Assembly: GCA_002412885.1 (NCBI GenBank)
Contig: DHVX01000062.1
Span: 219,425-283,424, forward strand
DNA from: Bacteroidales bacterium UBA5197
GTDB taxonomy: Bacteria; Bacteroidota; Bacteroidia; Bacteroidales; Lentimicrobiaceae
Direction of reading: 5' to 3'
Length of the DNA stretch: 64,000 bases
Shown here: positions 18,504 through 27,592 of the stretch, piece by piece
Numbering within the stretch: the first letter of the stretch is position 1
Layout: the number at the start of each line of letters is the position of its first letter
Notes under the pieces: model-generated
The model's input: the letters and a program-made list of their open reading frames with translations, nothing else
What the model was told of the DNA's origin: nothing
Database searches by the model: none
Program-made: the position numbers and the translations under genes

Positions 18504-19451
18504 CTAAAAATCTTCAACAATAAGATTTGCACCAATATTATTCAGGTAATCAAAAAGAGCCCTGTTGGTTTTCATTCTGACTTTTGTATGGAAGTCAGGC
18601 ATTATTGCATAATATTCATCTGCTTTGGGATAGTTTCCGATTAATTCATAGCACATAGCCGTGTTAAAAGCGGCTTCTTTATTCTCCGGCTCAGCCTGAT
18701 AAATCCTCAGAAACAAGTTGCCGAGTTCCTTAATCTTACCCGATTCGAACAGATTGTCTGCAGTTTTAAGTTCCTCTTTCAAAACCTTGTCTTTTGTTTT
18801 GACATTCAGTAGTTTATACCAGATATCCTTATGACTGTAAAAAGTGAAAGTTTTGTAAAAATTACTCTTTAGCTTTGATTCACAATCAGCAAGTAAGTCT
18901 TCAACCGACTGAAACTTTTTCCCGGGTTTTCTTTCCGACTCTTCCTGAATAAAGATGGTGTCGTAGTCCACTTCTTTATTCTTGTATGTATAGGATATAA
19001 CGACCATAACCTCAGCAGTATTCAGCTGTCGGGATTCAAAATATGGAATAGCTCCGCCCACACTGTTTCCTTGTTCAAAAAATAGCTGTTCCCCCGCACC
19101 TGCATTGGTCTTGATTTGATAGTGCCCTCCAATGGTTACATCAGCTTCAGCCTGACTGTTCACGGCTTCAAATCTGGGATTTCGGGTCCAGCTGATGTGG
19201 TTTTGTATTTTTTTTGCAGCTACCCCTCTGTATGTCTTGAAATAGAAGTCAATATAAGATTTCGCCAATGCATTAACATCAATCTGTGATTCAACGCCTT
19301 TGTTGGCAAATTCCTGAAAATAGATTTTGCTCCCCCGTATTTTTGTTTCTTTATCCAGAGAGAACTGATAGAATTGTCCTTGCTGGGCGTAAAGTGAAGA
19401 TATTGAGAGGAATGACAGAGCCAACAGGCAGATTATTTTATTTGTTTTCAT
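18504..19451 (-). CDS. Hypothetical secreted protein with TPR-like C-terminus
   Basis: The protein has 315 residues with a signal peptide (LLALSFLSISSLYAQQ). The C-terminal ~90 residues hold TPR-like helices (EAAFNTAMCYELIGNYPKAD). The middle part is beta-rich with an ADVTIGGHYQI segment, reminiscent of proteins that build curli-like or lipoprotein folds, but I cannot assign a family. It starts 9 bases after the stop of the upstream gene and shares its terminator. Confidence 0.65.
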   Translation of the reverse strand: MKTNKIICLLALSFLSISSLYAQQGQFYQFSLDKETKIRGSKIYFQEFANKGVESQIDVNALAKSYIDFYFKTYRGVAAKKIQNHISWTRNPRFEAVNSQAEADVTIGGHYQIKTNAGAGEQLFFEQGNSVGGAIPYFESRQLNTAEVMVVISYTYKNKEVDYDTIFIQEESERKPGKKFQSVEDLLADCESKLKSNFYKTFTFYSHKDIWYKLLNVKTKDKVLKEELKTADNLFESGKIKELGNLFLRIYQAEPENKEAAFNTAMCYELIGNYPKADEYYAIMPDFHTKVRMKTNRALFDYLNNIGANLIVEDF

Positions 19452-19460
19452 TTTTCCGGA

Positions 19461-19985
19461 CTAAAAAATGTGAATGAGTTTCCATTTACTTGCCTCTGTT
19501 TCGGATTTAACCGCCAGATAAGATCCATTTGCATCAACTTTCAGGTAGGCGCCTGTACGGCTATTCTTCAGCAATATTCTTTCTCCCCGGACTGTAATCA
19601 GCCATTGCATAGAGGCTTTCATGGTAATAAAATTGCTTCGCGAAAAGAAGATCGTATTTTCGTCGGCATTGTCTTCGAGCACCCAGTCATACTCATCGCC
19701 GCCTGCGTTATTTACAAGATTATGAATGGTGAATATCCGTTGCTTGCCAGGGATATTTCCGGTTAAATCAACCGTAAAATAATTCATGGGCATCTCTTTG
19801 GAAAGATCATATTTTACAGGTGTTTTTGCAAGAACAAATTGGGTTTCATCATCAATCACCACGAATTTTGTGTATTTCTGATTTACCAATGCATCTTCTT
19901 TTTTGGTGACGATTGAATACAAGCCTCCGTCTAAACTGGTAGTTATCAGCAATACCGGAAGCAAAAAAACAATAAGATTCTTCAT
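19461..19985 (-). CDS. Hypothetical secreted protein, possibly beta-trefoil
   Basis: The protein has 174 residues with a signal peptide (MKNLIVFLLPVLLITTSLDG). The last ~70 residues contain repeated short strands such as ILLKNSRTGAYLKVDANGSYLAVK and SKWKLIHIF, reminiscent of ricin-type or fascin-like trefoil repeats. The resemblance is weak, so function is unassigned. It precedes the TPR-like secreted gene with a 9-base gap and follows the 737-residue gene after a terminator. Confidence 0.55.
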   Translation of the reverse strand: MKNLIVFLLPVLLITTSLDGGLYSIVTKKEDALVNQKYTKFVVIDDETQFVLAKTPVKYDLSKEMPMNYFTVDLTGNIPGKQRIFTIHNLVNNAGGDEYDWVLEDNADENTIFFSRSNFITMKASMQWLITVRGERILLKNSRTGAYLKVDANGSYLAVKSETEASKWKLIHIF

Positions 19986-19990
19986 AACAG

Positions 19991-20023
19991 AAAAACTAAA
20001 GGGCTTCCGTTTCCGAAAGCCCC
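19991..20023 (-). terminator. Rho-independent terminator
   Basis: A hairpin with GGGCTT and AAGCCC arms (20001-20023). On the minus strand it is followed by TTTAGTTTTT. It sits directly after the 737-residue gene and separates it from the two smaller secreted genes. Confidence 0.7.
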
Positions 20024-20037
20024 GGATTAAAAAATGT

Positions 20038-22251
20038 TTAGTATTTGAATGTTCTGTTGGCGGTATATGGACCTACTTTCATTTCAATCCAGTTTCCCTG
20101 TTCGTCATATTTAAAGGAGCATGGCCATTCCAGACTTGAGCTAAATTCAAAGGAATCCTGGCTTACTTTGCTTTTGGGTGTGCCACCCTGTGCATATGAT
20201 TCAGTAAACCATTCTTTTAAACTCATTTTCTGTCCGACGTTAAGAGAACCAACCATTTCAAAATTATATTTTATTTTGGTTGGGTTTCCTTTTGCATCCT
20301 GTTCAAGCACAATAATTTCACGCAATAGTTTTGTAGCTTTGATCGATTGTTCTTTAGTTGAAAAACTTGCACCAAAAGTTGTTGTAACATCGCCATCCCA
20401 CCTCCAGTTAGTGAAAACGCCTTCTTCATTGATCGAAGCTTTTGTTATAAATGTTGATTTTGTGTCAGTGCGCCTGGGCTCAATGCCATTGGATGTAAGA
20501 ATATCCTTAAAAATGGCATTGGCTTTAAAATAATTGTTGTTTCCGGCGAAATAGATATTGCCATCAAGGTCAACTTTTAGCTGTACAATTTCATCAGCTG
20601 TTTTGCTTGAAAATACACCTGCTTTTTTGGTGATATTGTTTGCGCTGCGCGAAGTTTCTTTTAACAGCGGATCATACACATCGTTGAGCTTGCCTGAGAA
20701 ATAGATATTGTTAGCCATGTTTCTCTGCCATACGCCGGCGTCTGTCACAATATCCAGGAACTTGCCGGTAATTTCATCGTAGGTTGGTTTTAGCTCTCTC
20801 GAAAACAGTTTCTCTTTTGATCCATCGTCCCCACGACTTATTTGTTCGGTTTCAAGTTGTTTTATTCTGCGATCAGAGTCAAACCTGACCTGGAAAGAAA
20901 TCGGATCGCTGCCTTCTTTAAGAAGTGTACCATCCATTCTCTTGGGCGTTCCGGCAAAATCCTGTAAAGGGAAGAACTGGAAAGGATAATCAATCTCATA
21001 CAGAGAGCAAAGCAAATCGTTGTGTGCATAGAAATCAACAAATTTTCCCAGATCGCGGTTGATGGTGGTCATCAGCTTTTCATACCTTTTTACTCCGGCT
21101 GCATAGTAAGTTACAAATGTTTCGATGTCTTTGTAATTTCTGAACTTCTTTTGGTCTTTCATGCCGATAACCAGTCCTTTTCTTTGTTCTTTAGGAAGCT
21201 TACCCTGAAGCAGAAGATTCCATTTAGCCATCTCGTCAATGGTTTCCTTAATTTCTTCGCCATACTTTTTATAATAGGCAGAAGCTTTTTCAGGCTCTTC
21301 CAGCCATGCATAACAAACCGAAAGGTTGTGTAGCGCAACCCAACGCGTTTTCTCAGAACAACTGCCGATGTTTGTTTCTATAATATCCACAAACATTCTA
21401 ACCTGCTCTTTTTCTTTTGCGTTTAACAGGAGTGCATTTTTGTTTTCGAAAATACTGAGTACCGGCTCAATTAGTTTTTTTGAATCCTTTATTTCCTTAA
21501 TTACTCCTAATTTGATTGGAGAAGAGAAGGTTCCAAAACCATAACGGCCAAAAATATCCTGACGAACCCGGTTGTAAGCAACGTTGATCCCAATTCTTTC
21601 TGATTCAGTAAGTTCATTACTTTCCTCAACAGTAACGCTAAGCATTCCTCCTGAAGAAGGTGCCGGCGCCTTGTAGTTTTTTGATTTCATGGTTCCGGAA
21701 AGTGTTCCCAGATTTTCTTCCAGCAAAACTTCGCCTCTGGGTGTCGTAACTTTATATCTGCAGTTGATGTAATACGGAATGTTATAATATCCGTTTTTAT
21801 CAGGGCTCAGGGTTGACATTCCTGCACCTGGGCTGGGATCCTCATCATTGAGTACATATATTTCAACAATCATACTTGATTTGACGTCGGAATCAGCTAT
21901 GATGTATTGAGGAACGAATGACCAGACAGCAAAACGCCCTTTGTCATCTTTCAATGCCTCAATTGCTTTTGACATTTTTGCTGAATAATCCATAGCATTG
22001 TTTGCAACACCGGAAACTGCTTGTCCTAATGCTCCAAATTTGGCACCCATGGCTGAGTTTTTTTCTTTTTGTGCTTCAAGCTTTGCTTCTTCAAGTGCCT
22101 TGTCTGTAAGAATATAAACATCTGCAAACTCATATTTAACACCTTGTGATGGTGCCTGAAAATATGAAATCTGATCAGGTCCTTTGATCGTTTGTGCGCC
22201 CAGATACCCGATTGTCAGGAATGCAGTTGCCAGCAAGAGAATTCTTTTCAT
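20038..22251 (-). CDS. Large hypothetical secreted protein
   Basis: The protein has 737 residues with a signal peptide (ILLLATAFLTIGYLGAQ). A small-residue helix near residues 68-90 (GAKFGALGQAVSGVANNAM) is unusual for a soluble protein. A TPR-like pair appears around residues 300-340 (NLSVCYAWLEEPEKASAYYKKY). The C-terminal ~300 residues look like repeated beta-strand units with charged turns. I do not recognise a family. It faces the CHAT gene convergently, with two other secreted genes between. No functional link is proven. Confidence 0.6.
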   Translation of the reverse strand: MKRILLLATAFLTIGYLGAQTIKGPDQISYFQAPSQGVKYEFADVYILTDKALEEAKLEAQKEKNSAMGAKFGALGQAVSGVANNAMDYSAKMSKAIEALKDDKGRFAVWSFVPQYIIADSDVKSSMIVEIYVLNDEDPSPGAGMSTLSPDKNGYYNIPYYINCRYKVTTPRGEVLLEENLGTLSGTMKSKNYKAPAPSSGGMLSVTVEESNELTESERIGINVAYNRVRQDIFGRYGFGTFSSPIKLGVIKEIKDSKKLIEPVLSIFENKNALLLNAKEKEQVRMFVDIIETNIGSCSEKTRWVALHNLSVCYAWLEEPEKASAYYKKYGEEIKETIDEMAKWNLLLQGKLPKEQRKGLVIGMKDQKKFRNYKDIETFVTYYAAGVKRYEKLMTTINRDLGKFVDFYAHNDLLCSLYEIDYPFQFFPLQDFAGTPKRMDGTLLKEGSDPISFQVRFDSDRRIKQLETEQISRGDDGSKEKLFSRELKPTYDEITGKFLDIVTDAGVWQRNMANNIYFSGKLNDVYDPLLKETSRSANNITKKAGVFSSKTADEIVQLKVDLDGNIYFAGNNNYFKANAIFKDILTSNGIEPRRTDTKSTFITKASINEEGVFTNWRWDGDVTTTFGASFSTKEQSIKATKLLREIIVLEQDAKGNPTKIKYNFEMVGSLNVGQKMSLKEWFTESYAQGGTPKSKVSQDSFEFSSSLEWPCSFKYDEQGNWIEMKVGPYTANRTFKY

Positions 22252-22807
22252 TTTGATTAGTTTTTATTTGTTTTTATTTAGTTGAGATTTTGTTTTCCAC
22301 CATTAAACTAATTAGACAGGTCTATTTAACTGTTACCAGTTATTGGTTGCATGACCGACCTTGTTTTGAAAAGTGTTTGTGCACTTTTTTTAATTATTTT
22401 TATTCTAACTTTTGCTGGATGTGTAATGCGAAGATAATCAGCGTATAGGAGTGTTCTTAATTGTTAAGTGATCTGTTCTAACAGAATATCTGACCATAAG
22501 ATAAATGTGGAGAGAGCCTTAGGCTTGACTATTGATATAACAACTGACTTTAGTCCGGTAAAAAAGGAGAAATAACAATAATGAGATTCATTAGCCCGTA
22601 ATACATTACTAATGAAAAATAATGTAAATGTGCACGTTAAGGACACAGCGTGAGATTTGCCTGTGAATGTTATTGTAAAATAAAATAGCAGGAACAAACT
22701 ATTGCATTAAGGAACTCTGCGAAAGAAATCTATACGGTACTTTCGACAGGTTCACAACATCAATCTGCGATTAACTATTTTGTAAATTATCTGCAAGTTT
22801 CAGGATT
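22252..22807. other. Gene-free interval, 556 bases
   Basis: An A/T-rich interval between two minus-strand genes. A 77-codon minus-strand frame at 22464-22697 has no family resemblance and is probably chance. A TTCGACAGGTTCAC phrase near 22743 resembles the dispersed TTCGACaaGCTCAG word seen at 54703 and 55360. Nothing else stands out. Confidence 0.45.
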
Positions 22808-23848
22808 TCATGCAAAATACCTGTCCCTGATTTTAAGAAATGCCTGCTCTATGGCCATTGAGAGCAGTATGCCAACCGAAATGGTAACCCCCAGGTAAAG
22901 AACCCCACCGGTTTTAAGGTGTAGCACTTTTTCAATAAAATCACTCAGCAGGAGGTGCCAAACATAAATGGAGTAGGAATAAATGCCAATGTATGAGGTT
23001 ATCCTGATAAGGTAATCCATCGGTAAAAACTTTCTGAATCTGCTCACCAGATCGCCCTGAGCAGCATAAGCAACCAGCACTGCAAAACCCAGATGGACTA
23101 TATTGAAGCCAATTGAGTTGTAAAAAAGGCTTCCGGCTTTAATATAAAACAGCGGACTGATCAATACAATGCCTGCAAGCACAAAAGCTGTTTTGTGCCT
23201 GTTGATGTATTGTGTAAAACCTTTCCTGAAGTGGATAAGATAGGATAGCAAAACACCCAGCAGCAGTCCGTCCATGCGCAGATGGGTATAAAATATTGCA
23301 AGATAGGGATCGTTCCTGTGGGAATAAATGTATTGCATCCGCATTGCAATAACGAGTATGATGGATGAAACCAGCATGGAAATCATCAATCTTCTGTTTT
23401 CTAAGGAATTAACAGACAATACAATAAAAACAAAAAGGGAAAGCAGCAGGTAAAAGTGCTCTTCTATGGCCAGCGACCAGGTGTGAATAAAACAACCCTG
23501 CAGATACGTTTGAATAAACAGAATTTCAGAAAGCATATTGCTGAGCGGGAAAGGGTGTCCGTTTACCCAGGGGTAAAAGATAAATGCTGCAATCAGAAAA
23601 ATATAAAAGGTAGGATAGATTTTAAATGCCCGGCGTATCAGAAAACGTCCGATTATTACTTTTCCTGATTTCTTAAACTCATTGAACAGCAATCCGGAAA
23701 CGAGAAAACCACTCAGCACGAAGAAAAGGTCAACTCCGGCCCAACCGGCGCGTGCAAAATTATTGTCCCACGCTGAATGCCGGAAAAGTACACCTATGAT
23801 TGCGATGCCGCGTAAAAAATCAAGATCCGGGATGCGTTTGCCTGCCAT
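22808..23848 (-). CDS. Acyltransferase family 3 (OafA/YrhL-like) membrane protein
   Basis: The protein has 346 residues with about ten transmembrane segments. The N-terminus has the family signature: LDFLRGIAIIGVLFRHS with the conserved His, and GVDLFFVLSGFLVSGLL. A second conserved block, SLAIEEHFYLLL, follows. Such enzymes O-acylate polysaccharides or other envelope molecules using the membrane-embedded His. It stands alone among envelope genes, and the acceptor is unknown. Confidence 0.9.
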   Translation of the reverse strand: MAGKRIPDLDFLRGIAIIGVLFRHSAWDNNFARAGWAGVDLFFVLSGFLVSGLLFNEFKKSGKVIIGRFLIRRAFKIYPTFYIFLIAAFIFYPWVNGHPFPLSNMLSEILFIQTYLQGCFIHTWSLAIEEHFYLLLSLFVFIVLSVNSLENRRLMISMLVSSIILVIAMRMQYIYSHRNDPYLAIFYTHLRMDGLLLGVLLSYLIHFRKGFTQYINRHKTAFVLAGIVLISPLFYIKAGSLFYNSIGFNIVHLGFAVLVAYAAQGDLVSRFRKFLPMDYLIRITSYIGIYSYSIYVWHLLLSDFIEKVLHLKTGGVLYLGVTISVGILLSMAIEQAFLKIRDRYFA

Positions 23849-23945
23849 GCGCTGGTTTGCGAATTAGATAAATAGCACTTCTGAGCATTGTTGTAAGAAA
23901 GTGCAAATATCGCAAGCTAAGCGCATTTTCCTATTGCGGAGTGAT

Positions 23946-24542
23946 TTATTTTCTGTTTGCACTGAAACGATAATCAATGCCAACCATCACGTGCGGGTAA
24001 AAGATATTGGTATGATTATGGAATGTTGAAGAAATTCCTATTCCGGCACCGGTAAACGCGTGCAACCCTTTATATATCCTGTAGTCAATCCCTACGGATG
24101 TATATCCGCACCAGACAGTTTCCTTGTGGTTCCTTACACCGTGCCCCGGGGACATGCTGGAATAGTTTACCGTGAAATGCGAACCCTGGAGTTGGGCAAA
24201 CATTCTTAGCCGTTTAATTATTTCGTTGGGATAGTACCTGTATCCGAAACTTAAACCCAGAGAAGGCTTGAAACTACTGTTTATCCAAAAGGGATTATTC
24301 AGAAAATGAGTATGAGTAACACCTAATAGTAAATCATGGTTTTTATATTCAATAAATAGTCCCGGTGTTGAACGCAAAAGCCAATAATCCATCTGGAAGT
24401 CATCTAAATAAATATTGTCGAAGTTAGCGCCAAATCTTACGCCGAAAGCCAGTTTGGATTCCGAAACATCCTGTGCTGATAATGGGCTGAAAAAGCCTGA
24501 AAACAGCAAAAAACTTAGTAGAATAATCTGTAATGATTTCAT
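23946..24542 (-). CDS. Outer-membrane beta-barrel protein, paralogue 1
   Basis: The protein has 198 residues. It has a signal peptide (IILLSFLLFSGFFSPLSAQ) and alternating amphipathic strands with aromatic girdles, ending HVMVGIDYRFSANRK. This fits a small porin-like (OmpA/opacity-type) barrel. It is a tandem duplicate of the gene at 24642; signal peptides and many strands are nearly identical while the extracellular loops differ. The two are separated by 99 bases. Function is unknown. Confidence 0.75.
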   Translation of the reverse strand: MKSLQIILLSFLLFSGFFSPLSAQDVSESKLAFGVRFGANFDNIYLDDFQMDYWLLRSTPGLFIEYKNHDLLLGVTHTHFLNNPFWINSSFKPSLGLSFGYRYYPNEIIKRLRMFAQLQGSHFTVNYSSMSPGHGVRNHKETVWCGYTSVGIDYRIYKGLHAFTGAGIGISSTFHNHTNIFYPHVMVGIDYRFSANRK

Positions 24543-24641
24543 AACTAAAGTTTTAAATGAATAGAAAGAAGATTAGTTAAAAATCGTGATCAGGAATTCA
24601 TTTGCAAGTCCTGGATCACAGCCTGAGTGCATTGTCTGAGG

Positions 24642-25247
24642 TTATTTTTTTCTGTTTACACTGAAACGGTAATCAATGCCAACCATCACATGCGGGTAAA
24701 ATTTTCCAAAATATTCAGTAAAAGCGGAAGATATTCCGATTCCCGCACCGGTGAACGCGTGGAATACTTGATAGATTCTGTAGTCAATGCCTAAAGATGT
24801 ATAGCCACTCCATACCACATCTTCCCGGGCATAATTTCCACTCCCTTGTGAGGAATTAGTTGATTTAACCAAAAATCGCGATGCTCTTATTTCAGCAAAC
24901 ATCCTAAATCGTTTTGCTATTTCGTTGGGATAGTATCTGTATCCGAAACTAAAACCCATTGAATTGGAATTAAATTTTTTTGCAGAAAACCATCCTGGAT
25001 TGTCTATAAAATGTGCATGGGCAGGTCCTATTTGAAATTCATGGTTTTTATAAGCTATAAAAAGATCGGGGGTGGAGCGTAAAACCCAATAATTCATATC
25101 GTAATCATGAAAAAATAAATTGTCGAAGTTCGCACCCAATCTTACGCCAAATGCCAGTTTGGATTCTGAAACATCCTGAGCTGCTAATGGACTGAAACAT
25201 CCTGATAACAGCAGGAAACTTAATAGAATAATCTGTAAGGATTTCAT
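24642..25247 (-). CDS. Outer-membrane beta-barrel protein, paralogue 2
   Basis: The protein has 201 residues and the same architecture as its downstream neighbour: signal peptide ending SPLAAQ, the FGVRLGANFDN strand, FGYRYYPNEIAKR, and the terminal MVGIDYRFSVNRKK. Conservation is highest in strands and lowest in the loops around residues 75-95 and 120-135, as expected after duplication and divergence of surface loops. It may be transcribed first, with paralogue 1 following. Confidence 0.75.
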   Translation of the reverse strand: MKSLQIILLSFLLLSGCFSPLAAQDVSESKLAFGVRLGANFDNLFFHDYDMNYWVLRSTPDLFIAYKNHEFQIGPAHAHFIDNPGWFSAKKFNSNSMGFSFGYRYYPNEIAKRFRMFAEIRASRFLVKSTNSSQGSGNYAREDVVWSGYTSLGIDYRIYQVFHAFTGAGIGISSAFTEYFGKFYPHVMVGIDYRFSVNRKK

Positions 25248-25393
25248 AACTCAATGTTTAAAAGGAATAAAAAGATAAAAAGATAAAAACCGTCAAAACC
25301 GGATAGTATAAATACCTCAGTTTAAACGGTAAATGTACAAATTATTATATGAAAGCGAAACTAATCTGAAATTCTGATCAGAGGCTGTTTTTC

Positions 25394-25648
25394 CATGTGT
25401 CAGGCGGCGTGCGGGAGCATTAACTAGAAAGTTATACAAAGGCGATAAAAGGATATTTGAAAAATCAGGCAATGTTAGTCCACGCGTCAGGGGACGCGCG
25501 GAAGCATCATGCAAAAGCAAAGAAAAATAATTTGAAAAAATAAAGTGATGCCAGTCCACGCGTCAGGGGACGCGCGGGAGCGTCATGGCGATAAAAGGAT
25601 ATTTGAAAAATCAGGCAAAGTTAGGCCACGCATCTGGGGACGCGCGGG
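25394..25648. repeat. Array of four REP-like hairpin units
   Basis: Three good copies of a CACGCG-type hairpin (25481-25500, 25557-25576, 25627-25646) and one decayed copy (25394-25417) lie about 70-85 bases apart. The core is CGCGTC-AGGG-GACGCG, followed by CGGGAGC or CGGAAGC. Each unit is preceded by a related A-rich leader; GGCGATAAAAGGATATTTG is identical at 25441 and 25588. The array lies between the beta-barrel gene and pheS, and contains no gene. Confidence 0.75.
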
Positions 25649-25668
25649 AGCAGCACACAAAGTTAGAT

Positions 25669-26694
25669 TTACTGCCAGGCCGATTCAAACTGTTGCAGGA
25701 AACGTACATCATTTTCTGAAAACAGGCGTAGATCCTTTACATTAAATGAAAGGTTGGTGATGCGTTCAACGCCCATTCCAAACGCAAATCCGGAATAGAT
25801 ATCAGGATCGATGCCGCAATTTTTCAGTACATTGGGATTCACCATTCCACAGCCAAGGATTTCTACCCATCCGGTGTATTTACAGAATCCACAGCCTTTA
25901 CCACCGCACAGGTTGCAGGATATGTCCATTTCGGCGGAAGGTTCGGTAAACGGGAAATACGATGGCCTGAGCCGTATGCGGGTATCGGCGCTGAACATCT
26001 CTTTGGCAAAGTAGAGCATGGTTTGACGCAGGTCGGCAAAACTTACATTTTTATCTACATAAAGGCCTTCCACCTGATGGAAAAAGCAGTGTGCACGTGC
26101 CGAAATGGCCTCGTTGCGGTAAACCCTTCCGGGGAATATCATGCGGATGGGAGGCTGAGTTTGCTCCATTACCCGCACCTGAACACTCGATGTGTGGGTA
26201 CGAAGGATAATATCCGGATCTTTTTCAATGAAAAAAGTGTCCTGCATATCACGGGCTGGATGCTCGGGTGCAAAGTTGAGCGCTGAAAAGTTGTGCCAGT
26301 CGTCTTCAATTTCCGGGCCTTCGGCAACGGTAAAACCAATGCGCGAAAAAATCTCAATCATGCGGTTGCGGACAATCATCAGCGGATGGCGTGAACCTGC
26401 ATCGCTGAAATTTACCGGCAGGGTAAGATCCTGTGCAGGAGCCGAAGCAGATTCATCTCCTTCAAAAGACTCACGTTGGGAATCAAGTTTTTGCTGCATT
26501 TTGCCCTTCAAATCGTTGAGCAGCACACCCATTTCGCGGCGTTCTTCAGCAGCTACATTTTTGAAATCAGCAAACAGATCGTTCAGTATTCCTTTTTTGC
26601 CGGAAAACTTAATGCGGAACTGTTCGAGTTCATCTTTTGATTTGGCTGTAAATAATTCAATTTCAGCCAGGTATTGATTGATTTTTTCTTTCAT
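25669..26694 (-). CDS. pheS: Phenylalanyl-tRNA synthetase alpha subunit
   Basis: This 341-residue class II synthetase subunit acts as an alpha2beta2 tetramer with PheT to charge tRNA-Phe. The N-terminal coiled coil is present (residues ~1-85). Motif 2 is visible as RTHTSSVQVRVME with GRVYRNEAISARAHCFFHQVEGLYVD, and motif 3 as GFAFGMGVERI. A cysteine cluster (CNLCGGKGCGFC) fits the zinc-like insert seen in some PheS. pheT is not in this window. The REP-like array lies just past its 3' end. Confidence 0.96.
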   Translation of the reverse strand: MKEKINQYLAEIELFTAKSKDELEQFRIKFSGKKGILNDLFADFKNVAAEERREMGVLLNDLKGKMQQKLDSQRESFEGDESASAPAQDLTLPVNFSDAGSRHPLMIVRNRMIEIFSRIGFTVAEGPEIEDDWHNFSALNFAPEHPARDMQDTFFIEKDPDIILRTHTSSVQVRVMEQTQPPIRMIFPGRVYRNEAISARAHCFFHQVEGLYVDKNVSFADLRQTMLYFAKEMFSADTRIRLRPSYFPFTEPSAEMDISCNLCGGKGCGFCKYTGWVEILGCGMVNPNVLKNCGIDPDIYSGFAFGMGVERITNLSFNVKDLRLFSENDVRFLQQFESAWQ

Positions 26695-26755
26695 TCAGAA
26701 ATTATATTTGCCACACAGTAATTCATTCACAATAAATCCCTCATTTTTATTCTTT

Positions 26756-26816
26756 ACCCTCCCCAACCCTCCCTACGCCTTCGACCAGGCTCAGGCACCG
26801 AGGGAGGGAGTGCATC
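26756..26816. repeat. Dispersed C-rich inverted repeat with the CTTCGACC/GCTCAGGC word
   Basis: CCCTCCC at the left and GGGAGGG at the right flank a CTTCGACCAGGCTCAGGC centre. The same central words (TTCGACaaGCTCAGG, GCCTGAGCC) recur at 54703, 54900 and 55352 in other intergenic gaps. This one sits upstream of pheS and past the cyclophilin promoter side. Confidence 0.5.
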
Positions 26817-26938
26817 CTGCTATGTTGTTACCAGATCCTTTTCACATGCTGACTTTTAGCTTCTCCCCAGTTTTTAGGGGATTCCACTAAGGGCCAGAAA
26901 GACAAGGGTTCACAAATAACACTGACAATGCTGATAAA

Positions 26939-27592
26939 TTAATTTATCACGGTGATTTTCATTTTCACATCCTGCACTGGTTTATCGCCGGGGCCGGTTT
27001 GAACGGCGGCAATTTTATCAACGACTTCAAGACCTGAAATGACTTCACCAAAAACGGTATAATCATCATCAAGGTGAGGAGTTCCGCCTATTGATTTGTA
27101 AACAGCACGTCTTTCAGGGCTGATGGTTTTTTTGGTCTGACTTTCAAAAATACCCAGTTGCTGGTCGTTCATTTTTTGTCCCTGAACAATATAAAACTGC
27201 GAGCCTGATGAAGCTTTGTTCGGGTTTACCTGATCGGGTTTGCGGGCTGCAGCCAGTGCTCCTTTTTTATGGAAATATTTGGGATTGATTTCAGCAGGAA
27301 CAGTGTATCCGGGATCGTTCATTTTGCCTTCCTGTCCACCGCCCTGAATCATAAAACGGTTGATTACCCTATGAAAAATCGAGCCATTGTACCAGCCCTG
27401 TTTCACCAGCTTCAGGAAATTGTCGCGGTGTTGGGGAGTTTCGTTATACAAAATGGCAGTCATATTGCCATATTCGGTTTCGATAAGGATTTTTGTTTGT
27501 TTCTGAGGCGTTGCAGCAGCTTTTGGTGCCTGGGCAAAAGTAAAACTTGCAGCAACAAGAATAATTGAAACAAGGATGCTTAGTTTTTTCAT
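26939..27592 (-). CDS. Secreted cyclophilin-type peptidylprolyl isomerase
   Basis: The protein has 217 residues. Signal peptide: ILVSIILVAASFTFAQ. The cyclophilin fold is clear: ILYNETPQHRDNFLKLV, GSIFHRVINRFMIQGG with the catalytic-region Arg/Phe, SGSQFYIVQG and FGEVISGLEVVDKI. It catalyses cis-trans isomerisation of prolyl bonds and, given the signal peptide, would act in the periplasm on exported proteins. Its ATG overlaps the stop of the upstream cyclophilin gene (ATGA), so the two are translationally coupled. Confidence 0.93.
   Translation of the reverse strand: MKKLSILVSIILVAASFTFAQAPKAAATPQKQTKILIETEYGNMTAILYNETPQHRDNFLKLVKQGWYNGSIFHRVINRFMIQGGGQEGKMNDPGYTVPAEINPKYFHKKGALAAARKPDQVNPNKASSGSQFYIVQGQKMNDQQLGIFESQTKKTISPERRAVYKSIGGTPHLDDDYTVFGEVISGLEVVDKIAAVQTGPGDKPVQDVKMKITVIN

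Noticed and set aside
22464..22697. 77-codon minus-strand frame
   Set aside because: No family resemblance, low-complexity composition and no promoter or neighbour support.
25394..25648. Possible CRISPR array (regular repeats about 70-85 bases apart)
   Set aside because: The repeat core is a short palindrome, the intervening sequences are themselves repeated (GGCGATAAAAGGATATTTG twice), and no cas gene is present.
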